A stretch of DNA of 64,000 nucleotides from positions 1-64,000 of the forward strand of contig NZ_FUWU01000003.1 in NCBI RefSeq assembly GCF_900167415.1, in the 5' to 3' direction. The notes beneath the pieces were generated by a model that worked only from the letters and a program-made list of their open reading frames with translations, ran no database searches and was not told where the DNA came from. Positions 34,916 through 41,890 of the stretch are shown here, piece by piece. Position 1 is the stretch's first letter. The number at the start of each line of letters is the position of its first letter. Position numbers and translations under genes: made by a program. This DNA comes from Fibrobacter intestinalis. GTDB taxonomy: Bacteria; Fibrobacterota; Fibrobacteria; Fibrobacterales; Fibrobacteraceae.

Positions 34916-36304
34916 TCACCCTTCGCGAATCATTTCATCGAACGTCACTAAAGCAACATCATCTCGATTCTTTGCGATTTGAATGAATTTTTTTGTATAT
35001 CCAGATTTGCTGAAGAAAATGTAGTGTTTGTTCTTTGCGTTTAGGAGTTTTGACTTTTCAATCAGGGCGTTAAGAACGTCAACATCTGTCAGTTTATTTG
35101 TCCACTTGCATTCGCAAAATAGCAAGTCTTTTTCACCCAAGCCCAAGATATCTATTTCTTCTTCTCTCCGCTCTTTTGCGTTAGTCCCCCACCAGCGGCC
35201 CATGGTATGGGGCAAGAACGGGAGTTGCGTCAAGCCTTTTTCTGTATACAGGTATTGCAAGCATATTTCTTCGAATACGTGCCCCATATACTCGTTGAGT
35301 TTCCCTTTTACGAAATTTTTGTAGACGGCGTCTCCGATTCCCCTATTTATGTTTGTCTGGTTTTCCCAAACAAACGAAAACCAGAAACGGTACATCAAGT
35401 CGTTGATTATGTATATGGACTTGCGGCTGTTCTTTTCTGTGGCTGGAATTTCCCTTCGGATTATGCCAAGTTCCATGAGAGCTGACAAAACATTGCTTGC
35501 CGCGCCCGTTTCAAGCCCCGCGTGTGTAGATATTTCGTTTAAACGGCTTGCCCCTTGTGCAATAGCTGTTATGACGGCGTTGTAGGTGGCAGGAGCACGC
35601 ATTTCCTGTTTCAGCAAGTTCAAAGGCTCCTCAAACAGGCGTCCTCCAGGTCTGAACATCAGCTTAACGATGTTGCCGTCCAAGTCCTCATGGTTGCTAA
35701 GATGGGAATAGTATTCAGGAACGCCCCACAGTGCGCCGTAAAGCAGAGCCTGTTCCTCGGCAACGAAGTTCTCGCAAAGTTCACGGCTTTCAAAAAAACT
35801 GAAAGGCAAAATCTTTAGTTGCGAAGTCTTGCGCCCATAAAGGGGGCTCTTGTAGCCAAGGACCTGATTTTCCATAAAACTCATGGAAGATCCGCAAAGA
35901 ATCAGCATCAATTTCGATTTTTTCCACGCATGGTCGATATGCTTTTGAAGCAAAGAAGGGAATGATGCTTCGGATTTGGCGAGGTAGGGGTATTCATCAA
36001 TAACAAGGACTATTCTTTCGTTTTGGGCAAGAGAATCAAGATACGAAAGAACTTTTTCAAAAGAATCGAAAGAAGATTCTTTTGCATCTGAATGTTCGAG
36101 GACTGCCTTGGATAGTTGCGACAAGTTCTCCGAGACCGAAGCTTCGATCCCTGTAAAAAAGATGGTTTTCTTCCCCTTGCAGAACTCGTTTAGCAACATA
36201 GTCTTGCCGACACGCCTGCGTCCATAGACAACGGCAAATTCAAATTTGCCAGATTCATAAAGTCCGGCTAAGGAATCTAATTCTTTTTTACGACCACAAA
36301 ACAT
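34916..36304 (-). CDS. ATPase_2/DUF234 family ATPase with nuclease-like C-terminus
   Basis: 462 residues. FCGRKKELDSLAGLYESG and Walker A VVYGRRRVGKTML, Walker B IVLVIDEYPYL and sensor LILCGSSMSFM define the archaeal-type AAA ATPase_2 family. The C-terminal DUF234 region has EEIDILGLGEKDLLFCECKW, a PD-(D/E)xK-like core (D...ECK). Often found on mobile DNA; no firm function is known. It lies alone between cassette modules A and B. Confidence 0.8.
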   Translation of the reverse strand: MFCGRKKELDSLAGLYESGKFEFAVVYGRRRVGKTMLLNEFCKGKKTIFFTGIEASVSENLSQLSKAVLEHSDAKESSFDSFEKVLSYLDSLAQNERIVLVIDEYPYLAKSEASFPSLLQKHIDHAWKKSKLMLILCGSSMSFMENQVLGYKSPLYGRKTSQLKILPFSFFESRELCENFVAEEQALLYGALWGVPEYYSHLSNHEDLDGNIVKLMFRPGGRLFEEPLNLLKQEMRAPATYNAVITAIAQGASRLNEISTHAGLETGAASNVLSALMELGIIRREIPATEKNSRKSIYIINDLMYRFWFSFVWENQTNINRGIGDAVYKNFVKGKLNEYMGHVFEEICLQYLYTEKGLTQLPFLPHTMGRWWGTNAKERREEEIDILGLGEKDLLFCECKWTNKLTDVDVLNALIEKSKLLNAKNKHYIFFSKSGYTKKFIQIAKNRDDVALVTFDEMIREG

Positions 36305-36404
36305 ATTTTACTCATTCTTAATTTACTAAATCAAAAATTAGCAAATTATTTTGTGCTAGTCAAGACATTTTGTGAAAAATGACCTCTTTTCTAAAAAAAC
36401 ACAT

Positions 36405-36781
36405 CCTACGTGAAGATGCAGGAAGCATACTTCTCTGAAAGCAATCATGTTGGAAATTGGACAATTATTGGCTATACCGCTCCTGGATCGGGAACCGCAA
36501 CAAGCGGATCTACAACAAATTTTGATTACGCACAGGGTGGTACGTACGCAGGTAATACGATTGCAACAAATCCCAGTGGAACTGAAGTTTGGACTGCTAC
36601 CGCAAAGGCAAATCTGAACGACTGCGGTGCTGGCGATACCTGGGGCGTTCAAGTGACAGTTTCTGACGACTCTAAGGTTTCGTTCGCCACCGGCATGAGC
36701 GATGAAGATAATTGCTTGACGTTAACGCCGAATTTCAAGAATATTGGTACCGGCACATATACTGCTGCTAGCGGATCCTAA
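36405..36781 (+). pseudogene. Silent pilin C-terminal cassette 5
   Basis: Begins SYVKMQEAYFSESNHVGNWT and ends NIGTGTYTAASGS. It differs from cassette 3 at a handful of codons (Tyr/His, Ala/Thr, a one-codon deletion in GGTY, a duplicated Ala near the end). Similarity to cassette 3 starts only about 9 bases before the border motif (36407-36420), so the duplication has a sharp 5' edge. Confidence 0.85.
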
Positions 36782-36814
36782 TGTCGATTTATATTAAATC
36801 TGGCAAATACAAAA

Positions 36815-36838
36815 GAACCTTCCCTATTGGGAAGGTTC
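36815..36838. terminator. Terminator shared by cassettes 5 and 6
   Basis: Same GAACCTTCCC-tatt-GGGAAGGTTC hairpin as between cassettes 3 and 4, with T-rich flanks on both strands. Confidence 0.85.
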
Positions 36839-36865
36839 TTTTCACTTTAACAAATGTGTTAGCTA

Positions 36866-37239
36866 TTACTTGCCAATCTGATTCCAGTTCGGTGTCAGCT
36901 GTAAACAATCTTGCCCAAGCGTGTTCGGAGTGAATGTTGCTTCACCAGCAGCAGTGCCCGGCGCAACAGTAATGGTCCACGAGGACGATTGTTCACAATC
37001 GTTTAATTTGGCAATGTTTGTAGCGGTAAAACCCACTACAGAAGAGCTTCCTGTCAAAGCAACTGTATTATCTGAGTAACCAGTTGCATCTTTGTATTCA
37101 AAATTATTCGTTTTGGAGGATGCACCGCCTGTTGCTCCGCTAGCATTTGTATTGTCTCCAGGCCCCTTGTATCCAATAACAGACCAAGTTCCAATCGCTA
37201 CAGCCTCGGAGACATACGCCTGTTGCAACTTCACGTAGG
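36866..37239 (-). pseudogene. Silent pilin C-terminal cassette 6
   Basis: Begins SYVKLQQAYVSEAVAIGTWSV and ends LTPNWNQIGK. Near copy of cassette 4, with changes mostly in the first third (SEA for SES, GDN for GHN, NN for NY). Border site 37224-37237. The frame extends upstream as MPNRVPLLLFFSS, which is not pilin-like and lacks a ribosome site. Confidence 0.85.
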
Positions 37240-37319
37240 ATGAAAAAAAGAGAAGCAAAGGAACTCTGTTCGGCATACTTATATTTGTTTTTTCAAAAAC
37301 GATAATCTATATTCTAAAC

Positions 37320-37538
37320 ATGACGGACAAGTACAAAATTCCTTACGTAAACATGTGCATTCGCCTTTTTGCTAAGCGATTCCAGTTGCCGCTTCAGGGG
37401 GCGGCGGATTACTTGTGCCGATTTAAGGGTATCCGATTTCTAGACGAATCTTATTCTACAGAGCACCTTCTGCCGGTGGAAGATACCTTAAATGATTTGG
37501 TTGCCGTTTGCAAGAATAACGGGGGCGCAATCGGATGA
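37320..37538 (+). CDS. DUF3791-type small protein
   Basis: 72 residues: PYVNMCIRLFAKRFQLPLQGAADYLCRFKGIRFLDESY...TLNDLVAVCKNNGG. This matches the pattern of DUF3791, small helical proteins that accompany DUF3990. Its stop overlaps the DUF3990 start (ATGA). Probably an antitoxin-like or chaperone partner; function not shown. Confidence 0.7.
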   Translation: MTDKYKIPYVNMCIRLFAKRFQLPLQGAADYLCRFKGIRFLDESYSTEHLLPVEDTLNDLVAVCKNNGGAIG

Positions 37539-38011
37539 TTCTTTATCACGGAACGAATTGCGATTTCACAATAATTGACCTAGAGAAAACCAAACTGTAC
37601 AAAGATTTCGGCAAAGGTTTTTATGTAACCGACATTCGACAGCAAGCTTGTGAACTCGCCAAAACTCGGAGCCGCATTTGGGGAGGCGCACCCGTTGTCC
37701 AAGAATATGAATTCGATGAAACAGTCCTTCAATCAAATGGTTTACGAGTTTTGCGCTTTGATAAGGTTTGTGTAGAATGGGCCGAGTTTATTTATAAAAA
37801 CCGTAGCAGGTACACAAACTTCACTCATGATTACGATATTGTTATCGGACCCATTGCAGATGACGGCGTGGCCTATTTACTAAACTTGTATGAGGAGGGT
37901 TTGAGAACTTTAGAAGAGCTAGCTAAGGAACTTGAGTATAAAAATTTGAATAGCCAGTACTGTTTCTTGACGAAAAGGGCGATTTCCTTTTTGCGGAGAG
38001 TAAAGAAATGA
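37535..38011 (+). CDS. DUF3990 protein (ADP-ribosyltransferase-like fold)
   Basis: 158 residues. MILYHGTNCDFTIIDLEKT, DFGKGFYVTDIRQQACELA and YDIVIGPIADDGV are the conserved blocks of DUF3990, which is placed in the ADP-ribosyltransferase clan (YHGT as the His-Tyr-type NAD site). In many gut bacteria it sits between two DUF3791 genes, as here. A toxin role is plausible but inferred. It lies between cassettes 6 and 7. Confidence 0.75.
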   Translation: MILYHGTNCDFTIIDLEKTKLYKDFGKGFYVTDIRQQACELAKTRSRIWGGAPVVQEYEFDETVLQSNGLRVLRFDKVCVEWAEFIYKNRSRYTNFTHDYDIVIGPIADDGVAYLLNLYEEGLRTLEELAKELEYKNLNSQYCFLTKRAISFLRRVKK

Positions 38012-38223
38012 CGACAGCTCAATCAGAATCGTTGGTCTCTAGAATTGTAGAAAAAAATGTTCAATTGTTAATGAACGATTTTTCCATAGATATGGAATCC
38101 GCGTTTGGATTTGTCTATAAATCTAGAGTATTTGAAGCTCTGAACGATCCTGAAACTGGCCTACGGGCGCGAAGCCCCGATTATATTTACGAACTCATTA
38201 GAGAAGAATTTTTAAAGAAATAA
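38008..38223 (+). CDS. Second DUF3791-like small protein
   Basis: 71 residues: ESLVSRIVEKNVQLLMNDFSIDMESAFGFVYKSRVFEALNDPETGLRARSPDYIYELIREEF. Overlaps the DUF3990 stop by four bases (ATGA), completing a three-gene coupled operon. Confidence 0.7.
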   Translation: MTTAQSESLVSRIVEKNVQLLMNDFSIDMESAFGFVYKSRVFEALNDPETGLRARSPDYIYELIREEFLKK

Positions 38224-38256
38224 TCATTTGTCACTATGTTGCTACAATTGTGCAAA

Positions 38257-38280
38257 AAGGGCCTCCAAATGGAGACCCTT
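38257..38280 (-). terminator. Terminator of cassette 7
   Basis: Stem AAGGGCCTCC-aaat-GGAGACCCTT. The same hairpin and flanks follow the expressed pilin at 39561-39586, so the similarity of cassette 7 to the expressed gene continues through its terminator. Confidence 0.8.
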
Positions 38281-38303
38281 TGAAATGTTATGTGCAGCAG
38301 ACC

Positions 38304-38619
38304 TTACTTGCCGATTTTACTGAAGGTCGGAGTAAGAGCTTCCCCACAAGCAGGTGGGGTTGCTGTATACGTTACACTATTTCCATTATCAGCACCTGAA
38401 ACATCCAACTGCCACTTAGTGTGTATCACGCAGTCATTTAAAGCAACATTTGATGTCGCGTTCCAAGCATCGTCCTTTCCAGCTGTGACAGCGACAGTTC
38501 CGTCCTCGGTATCACCCGCATATGTAAAGTTGGTTGTTGCATTCATAACATATCCAATTTTTTTCCAACCACCAATCATATTGGATTCCGATACATATGC
38601 ATCCTGCAACTTCACGTAG
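38304..38619 (-). pseudogene. Silent pilin C-terminal cassette 7, near copy of the expressed end
   Basis: YVKLQDAYVSESNMIGGWKK... ending LTPTFSKIGK. It differs from residues 47-150 of the expressed pilin at roughly a dozen positions, clustered in the last two thirds (for example AIGAKW/VIHTKW, VVGAANG/VSGADNG). Border site 38605-38618. No leader. Same strand as the expressed gene, so crossing over between them would delete the DUF3800 gene, while gene conversion would only change the pilin. Confidence 0.88.
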
Positions 38620-38774
38620 AATGCGGCTGTTTTGGGAGTACTTTATGGCAAATTTACAAAAAAGCCTTTTCCATCAATCATTATTTATGTATATTAATAC
38701 ATAGAGTTGGGTAATACTGCCTTTTTGTGGTATGATGGACTTTGTTCCGCCCGACTTTTTTTTATGGAGAGAGA

Positions 38775-39467
38775 ATGTATCTGCTATATGTTGATGATTC
38801 GGGACTTGCTACTGACAAAAATTGCAAACATTGTGTACTTGCCGGACTCGCCATAAGGGATACCAAGACTTTTTATGTTCAACAGGACATTGAAAGAATT
38901 CTCGCCAAACACACAGATTGTAAGAATCTTGAACTTCATGGAACGCGTATGCGTTCAGGTAAAGGAGAGTGGCGCTCCATTCCGAAAGAAACTCGAGAAG
39001 GGTTGTTGAAAGAGATTCTAGGCTATATAGCAGCTCATTATCCAAATTACTTTATTTTATTTGGCGCAGTATTAGACAAGACTTGTCAAATTGATGTTGC
39101 TCATGATGAAGAGCTTTTTACGCAAATTACAAGCAGATTTGATATGTTCTTGAAGCGTAGGTTTGCTAAGAAACAGGTCCCCGAGCGGGGGATTGCCATT
39201 TTTGACAAGTCAACTTCAGAGCAAAAATTCCAGCAATGGTCCCAAGCATTCCAAATCGAGGGGAATCATTGGGGCAACACTCTTGTAAATTTTGCTGAAG
39301 TTCCGTTATTTTTAGATTCCAAAATGTCACGACTTATTCAATTGGCTGATTTGGTGGCTTATGCGCTTTTTCGCAAATATGAATTTGGGGACGATTCTTA
39401 CAGTTCCATTATTCAGGGATGTTTTGATAAGGATAAAGGACAAGAGTACGGTCTTTATATCCGATGA
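38775..39467 (+). CDS. DUF3800 family protein
   Basis: About 230 residues from ATG 38775, preceded by GGAGAGAG. MYLLYVDDSGLATDKNCKHCVLAGLAI (D-D/E-S-G) and DSKMSRLIQLADLVAYALFRKYEFGD (Q-x-A-D) are the DUF3800 signatures. The fold is RNase H-like, and the acidic residues suggest a nuclease. Frequently linked to mobile elements and defence. Lies between cassette 7 and the expressed pilin. Confidence 0.8.
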   Translation: MYLLYVDDSGLATDKNCKHCVLAGLAIRDTKTFYVQQDIERILAKHTDCKNLELHGTRMRSGKGEWRSIPKETREGLLKEILGYIAAHYPNYFILFGAVLDKTCQIDVAHDEELFTQITSRFDMFLKRRFAKKQVPERGIAIFDKSTSEQKFQQWSQAFQIEGNHWGNTLVNFAEVPLFLDSKMSRLIQLADLVAYALFRKYEFGDDSYSSIIQGCFDKDKGQEYGLYIR

Positions 39468-39560
39468 TTCTTTTTATTAAAAACAGCCTGATAGGATTAA
39501 CTTGACAGGACGTTTTTGTATTTTTTACAAATCATTTGTTCGTTGTTTTAGTTATGCATA

Positions 39561-39586
39561 AAAGGGCCTCCAAATGGAGACCCTTT
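39561..39586 (-). terminator. Terminator of the expressed pilin gene
   Basis: AAAGGGCCTCC-aaat-GGAGACCCTTT stem just after the pilin stop (39609). Same element as behind cassette 7. Confidence 0.8.
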
Positions 39587-39608
39587 GAAATGTTATGCGT
39601 ACTAGACC

Positions 39609-40061
39609 TTAGTTGCCGATTTTGTCGAATGTCGGGGTGAGAGCTTCCCCACAAGTAGGTGTAGTTGCTGTATAATTTACGCTATTTCCATTGGCAGCAC
39701 CTACAACATCCAACTGCCACTTTGCGCCTATTGCGCAGTCATTCAACGCAACATTTGATGTCGCGTTCCATGCATCTGTTTTTCCGTCGGTGACAGCAAC
39801 AGTTCCGTCCTCAGTATCACCCGCATATGTAAAGTTGGTTGTTGCTTTCATGACATATCCAATTTTTTTCCAACCACCAATCATATTGGATTCCGATACA
39901 TACGCATCCTGCAACTTCACGTAGGTTCCAGCAGCAGGGCCGACTTCGGAAGCTTTGGATTTCGCAATCATACCGAACAGTTTCGGAACAGCGACAGCGG
40001 CGAGGATACCGATGATGACCACGACGACCATCAATTCAATGAGGGTAAAACCTTTCTTCAT
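39609..40061 (-). CDS. Type IV pilin, intact (expressed) copy
   Basis: 150 residues. MKKGFTLIELMVVVVIIGIL is a textbook class III signal: prepilin peptidase cuts after Gly4, Phe5 is methylated, Glu9 is in place, and the hydrophobic helix spans about residues 5-27. Residues 1-45 are the constant part; from Thr46-Tyr47 on the sequence is shared with the silent cassettes. The globular part has one disulfide-like Cys pair (LNDCAIG / TTPTCGEALTP). Subunit of a pilus or pseudopilus for adhesion, motility or DNA uptake. AAAGGAG precedes the ATG. No pilus assembly genes are in the window. The only gene of the array that has a promoter, a ribosome site and a leader. Confidence 0.93.
   Translation of the reverse strand: MKKGFTLIELMVVVVIIGILAAVAVPKLFGMIAKSKASEVGPAAGTYVKLQDAYVSESNMIGGWKKIGYVMKATTNFTYAGDTEDGTVAVTDGKTDAWNATSNVALNDCAIGAKWQLDVVGAANGNSVNYTATTPTCGEALTPTFDKIGN
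39910..39923 (-). repeat. Border motif TACGTGAAGWTGCA, expressed-gene copy
   Basis: The 14-base motif is present at 31739-31752, 34059-34072, 36407-36420 (plus; W = A) and 34876-34889, 37224-37237, 38605-38618, 39910-39923 (minus; W = T). Codons Tyr-Val-Lys and the Gln start are invariant even at wobble positions, while the next codons (Ser, Glu, Ala) vary freely at wobble positions. Similarity between different cassettes begins here. Candidate recombination site. Confidence 0.75.
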
Positions 40062-40333
40062 GATAAACTCCTTTGTTAAGGTTTGAAGGTTTTGTTGTTT
40101 TCTTCAACACCGATAATATAAATGCTTTGTTTAGGAAAAGCAATAGGTTTGTCATTCTTTTGTCATTTTTTAGTCATGCATTTGGAAAATTTTGCGGAAT
40201 TTTGCAAATTTCAGCGTTTTTTCATATTCCAAATTAGAATAGAAATCTTTAAAATTTTGTTTGCACACCTCAATTTTGGGCAATTCTCCTTATTTTTCGG
40301 CAACCTAAACTTCAAAAAAAAAAGGACTTTTCT
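40062..40333. promoter_or_regulatory. Divergent promoter region of pilin and recombinase
   Basis: 272 bases. On the minus strand a TATATT-like -10 lies about 17 bases after TTGCTT, upstream of the pilin. Two direct repeats TTTGTCATT occur at 40148-40156 and 40159-40167, one helical turn apart, with a related TTAGTCAT after them; they may bind an activator. No sigma-54 consensus and no guanine-quadruplex motif was seen. On the plus strand AAAGGA precedes the recombinase ATG. Confidence 0.5.
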
Positions 40334-41170
40334 ATGCTATTTTTCCCCGCAGCCTACGCGTTCATCCGTAATAACGACAACGAGTTGGAACCGACTACCA
40401 TCAAAACGTATTTCTGGAACCTGAAAAAGCTGGAGTCTTTTCACCCCGGGCTCCAATGCGAAGAAATAGACAAGGCGTTTATTCATTCTTACAAGGCGCA
40501 TTTGCAGGAACAGGGCAATAAGCCGGCCACGGTGAACAAGGCGCTTTCCGTATTCCGCATTTTTTTGAACAAACTTATTGCAAACGGTTTCAAAATGGAC
40601 AATCCTTTTGCCGGCTTTCGCATTGGCAGGGTTTATTCGCGAAGGGGATTTTTAACGATACGGGAATTGCGGAATCTGTTCTGGAATTACACAGACAGCA
40701 AGAACATTTTGGATTCGCGGGAAAGCGAAGCGATGCGCGTTTTTCTGTTCAGCTGTTTCACGGGGTTGCGGTACAGCGATTTGAAATCACTGGATGCGAT
40801 GGAGATTGCCGACTGGAAGATTCGCAAGCAGACGCACAAGACCGGCGAAGCAGTCTATATTCCCATTCCGGTGCAAGCCAGGCTTTTAATCGAAAAACGA
40901 CCGACGCGAGGTCCCGTTTTTCATATTGCCGAAAACACGCAATTCAACCGGAAATTGCGTAGCGCCGCCCAAAAACTCGGCTGCAACCGTTATTTGCATT
41001 GCCATTTGGCAAGGCACACTTTTGCGACGACCTGCATCACTATCGGCATTCCGCTTCCCGCTACGGGAAAATTACTCGGACACAGGAATTTGGCGACCAC
41101 GTTAATTTATGCAAAATACGTCGATGCCTTTTTGGACAAGGAGATGAAAAAATTCAACCGTTTGCGCTGA
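40334..41170 (+). CDS. Tyrosine recombinase next to the pilin array
   Basis: 278 residues. N-terminal SAM-like core-binding domain (TTIKTYFWNLKKLESFHPGL...NKPATVNKALSVFRIFLNKLI, residues 15-95) and catalytic domain with all expected residues: Arg in FTGLRYSDLKSL, Lys in the beta-hairpin KQTHKTGEAVYI, His-x-x-Arg in CHLARHTFATTC, His in LLGHRNLATTLIYAKYV and the Tyr nucleophile in that last block. It is of the Bacteroidetes-like integrase group that includes invertases such as Mpi/Tsr, and of the same superfamily as the Rci shufflon recombinase. It is short and lacks an arm-binding domain. Divergent from the pilin gene, 272 bases away. A role in inverting pilin cassettes is inferred. Confidence 0.88.
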   Translation: MLFFPAAYAFIRNNDNELEPTTIKTYFWNLKKLESFHPGLQCEEIDKAFIHSYKAHLQEQGNKPATVNKALSVFRIFLNKLIANGFKMDNPFAGFRIGRVYSRRGFLTIRELRNLFWNYTDSKNILDSRESEAMRVFLFSCFTGLRYSDLKSLDAMEIADWKIRKQTHKTGEAVYIPIPVQARLLIEKRPTRGPVFHIAENTQFNRKLRSAAQKLGCNRYLHCHLARHTFATTCITIGIPLPATGKLLGHRNLATTLIYAKYVDAFLDKEMKKFNRLR

Positions 41171-41191
41171 TTTTTTGCTAAACTTGGCTCC

Positions 41192-41890
41192 ATGCGGGCT
41201 ATCGTTTTTGATTTGGACAACACGCTCTACCCTTATTCCCCGTGCGATTCGGCGGGGCGTTCTGCCGTCTTTGAAACGCTGCGGGGCACGGTCGAGATTT
41301 CACGGGAACGCTTCGAGTCGCTGTATGCCGAATGCGACCGATTTACCAAAAGGGCGCACCCGAAAACCGCGGCGGGGCACAACCGGCTGCTCTTTTGCCA
41401 TCACCTTTGCGAAGTGCTGAATTTGTCCGCGGACATTTACGATATTCCTCTGTATGACGCCTATTGGAACGCCTACCTGTATGCGATGCAATTATTTCCC
41501 GGAGCAAAAGAGCTGCTGCTCCAGTTGCAATGCGTACAAATTCCCCTGGGGATCTGTTCCGACCTGACTCTCCATATCCAACTGCGCAAACTGCAAAGGC
41601 TGGGGCTTACGGGAGTGTTTCAAAAAATCGTGACTAGTGAAGAATGCGGCGAGGAAAAACCTTCCCCCAAGATGTTCCAAGATATTTTGCAAAAGCTGGG
41701 CGCAAGTCCAAAAGAAGCCGTGATGATTGGCGACAATTACCAGCGGGATATTCTGGGGGCGATGCGTTTTGGAATGCGGGCGATTCTATTTGGCGAAAAG
41801 CACCCGGAAGTTCCGAGCGCTATGAATTTTGCAGAGCTCCGCACTTTACTGGAGTCTCCGGAATTCGGCGTTTCTTTTGCCCATCAGTAA
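41192..41890 (+). CDS. HAD-family phosphatase, pyrimidine 5'-nucleotidase-like
   Basis: 232 residues. HAD motif I IVFDLDNTLYPYS, motif II GICSDLT, motif III Lys in EECGEEKPSPKMF and motif IV VMIGDNYQRDILGA. The DLDNTLYP start is typical of the pyrimidine 5'-nucleotidase/phosphoglycolate phosphatase-like branch. Substrate unknown. Begins 21 bases after the recombinase; converges with the TPR lipoprotein, overlapping by 7 bases. Confidence 0.8.
   Translation: MRAIVFDLDNTLYPYSPCDSAGRSAVFETLRGTVEISRERFESLYAECDRFTKRAHPKTAAGHNRLLFCHHLCEVLNLSADIYDIPLYDAYWNAYLYAMQLFPGAKELLLQLQCVQIPLGICSDLTLHIQLRKLQRLGLTGVFQKIVTSEECGEEKPSPKMFQDILQKLGASPKEAVMIGDNYQRDILGAMRFGMRAILFGEKHPEVPSAMNFAELRTLLESPEFGVSFAHQ

Larger units (their letters stand above)
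36405..37239. repeat. Convergent cassette module B (copy of module A)
   Basis: Second copy of the cassette-terminator-cassette block at 34057-34889. Flanking genes differ on both sides, so the block moved or was duplicated as a unit defined by its border motifs. Confidence 0.85.
31736..40061. other. Pilin cassette array (candidate shufflon)
   Basis: One intact type IV pilin gene (39609-40061, minus) and six partial copies of its C-terminal half. Plus strand: 31736-32086, 34057-34433, 36405-36781. Minus strand: 32160-~32420 (5' decayed), 34518-34889, 36866-37239, 38304-38619, which makes seven sites with the intact gene's own. All intact copies begin at the codon matching pilin Tyr47 with TACGTGAAGWTGCA and end with a stop codon and a terminator. 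None has the N-terminal helix or a start site. Accessory genes lie between. Alternative reading: simple decay of duplicated pilin genes. The shared, abrupt 5' border argues against this. Confidence 0.8.

Noticed and set aside
40062-40333. Guanine-quadruplex like the one needed for Neisseria pilin variation
   Set aside because: No runs of three or more G in the required spacing on either strand upstream of the pilin.
31736-41170. Integron with attC sites
   Set aside because: The recombinase lacks the extra helix region of integron integrases as far as can be seen, cassettes carry no own starts, and the shared motif lies inside the coding sequence rather than as an attC-type hairpin after each gene.
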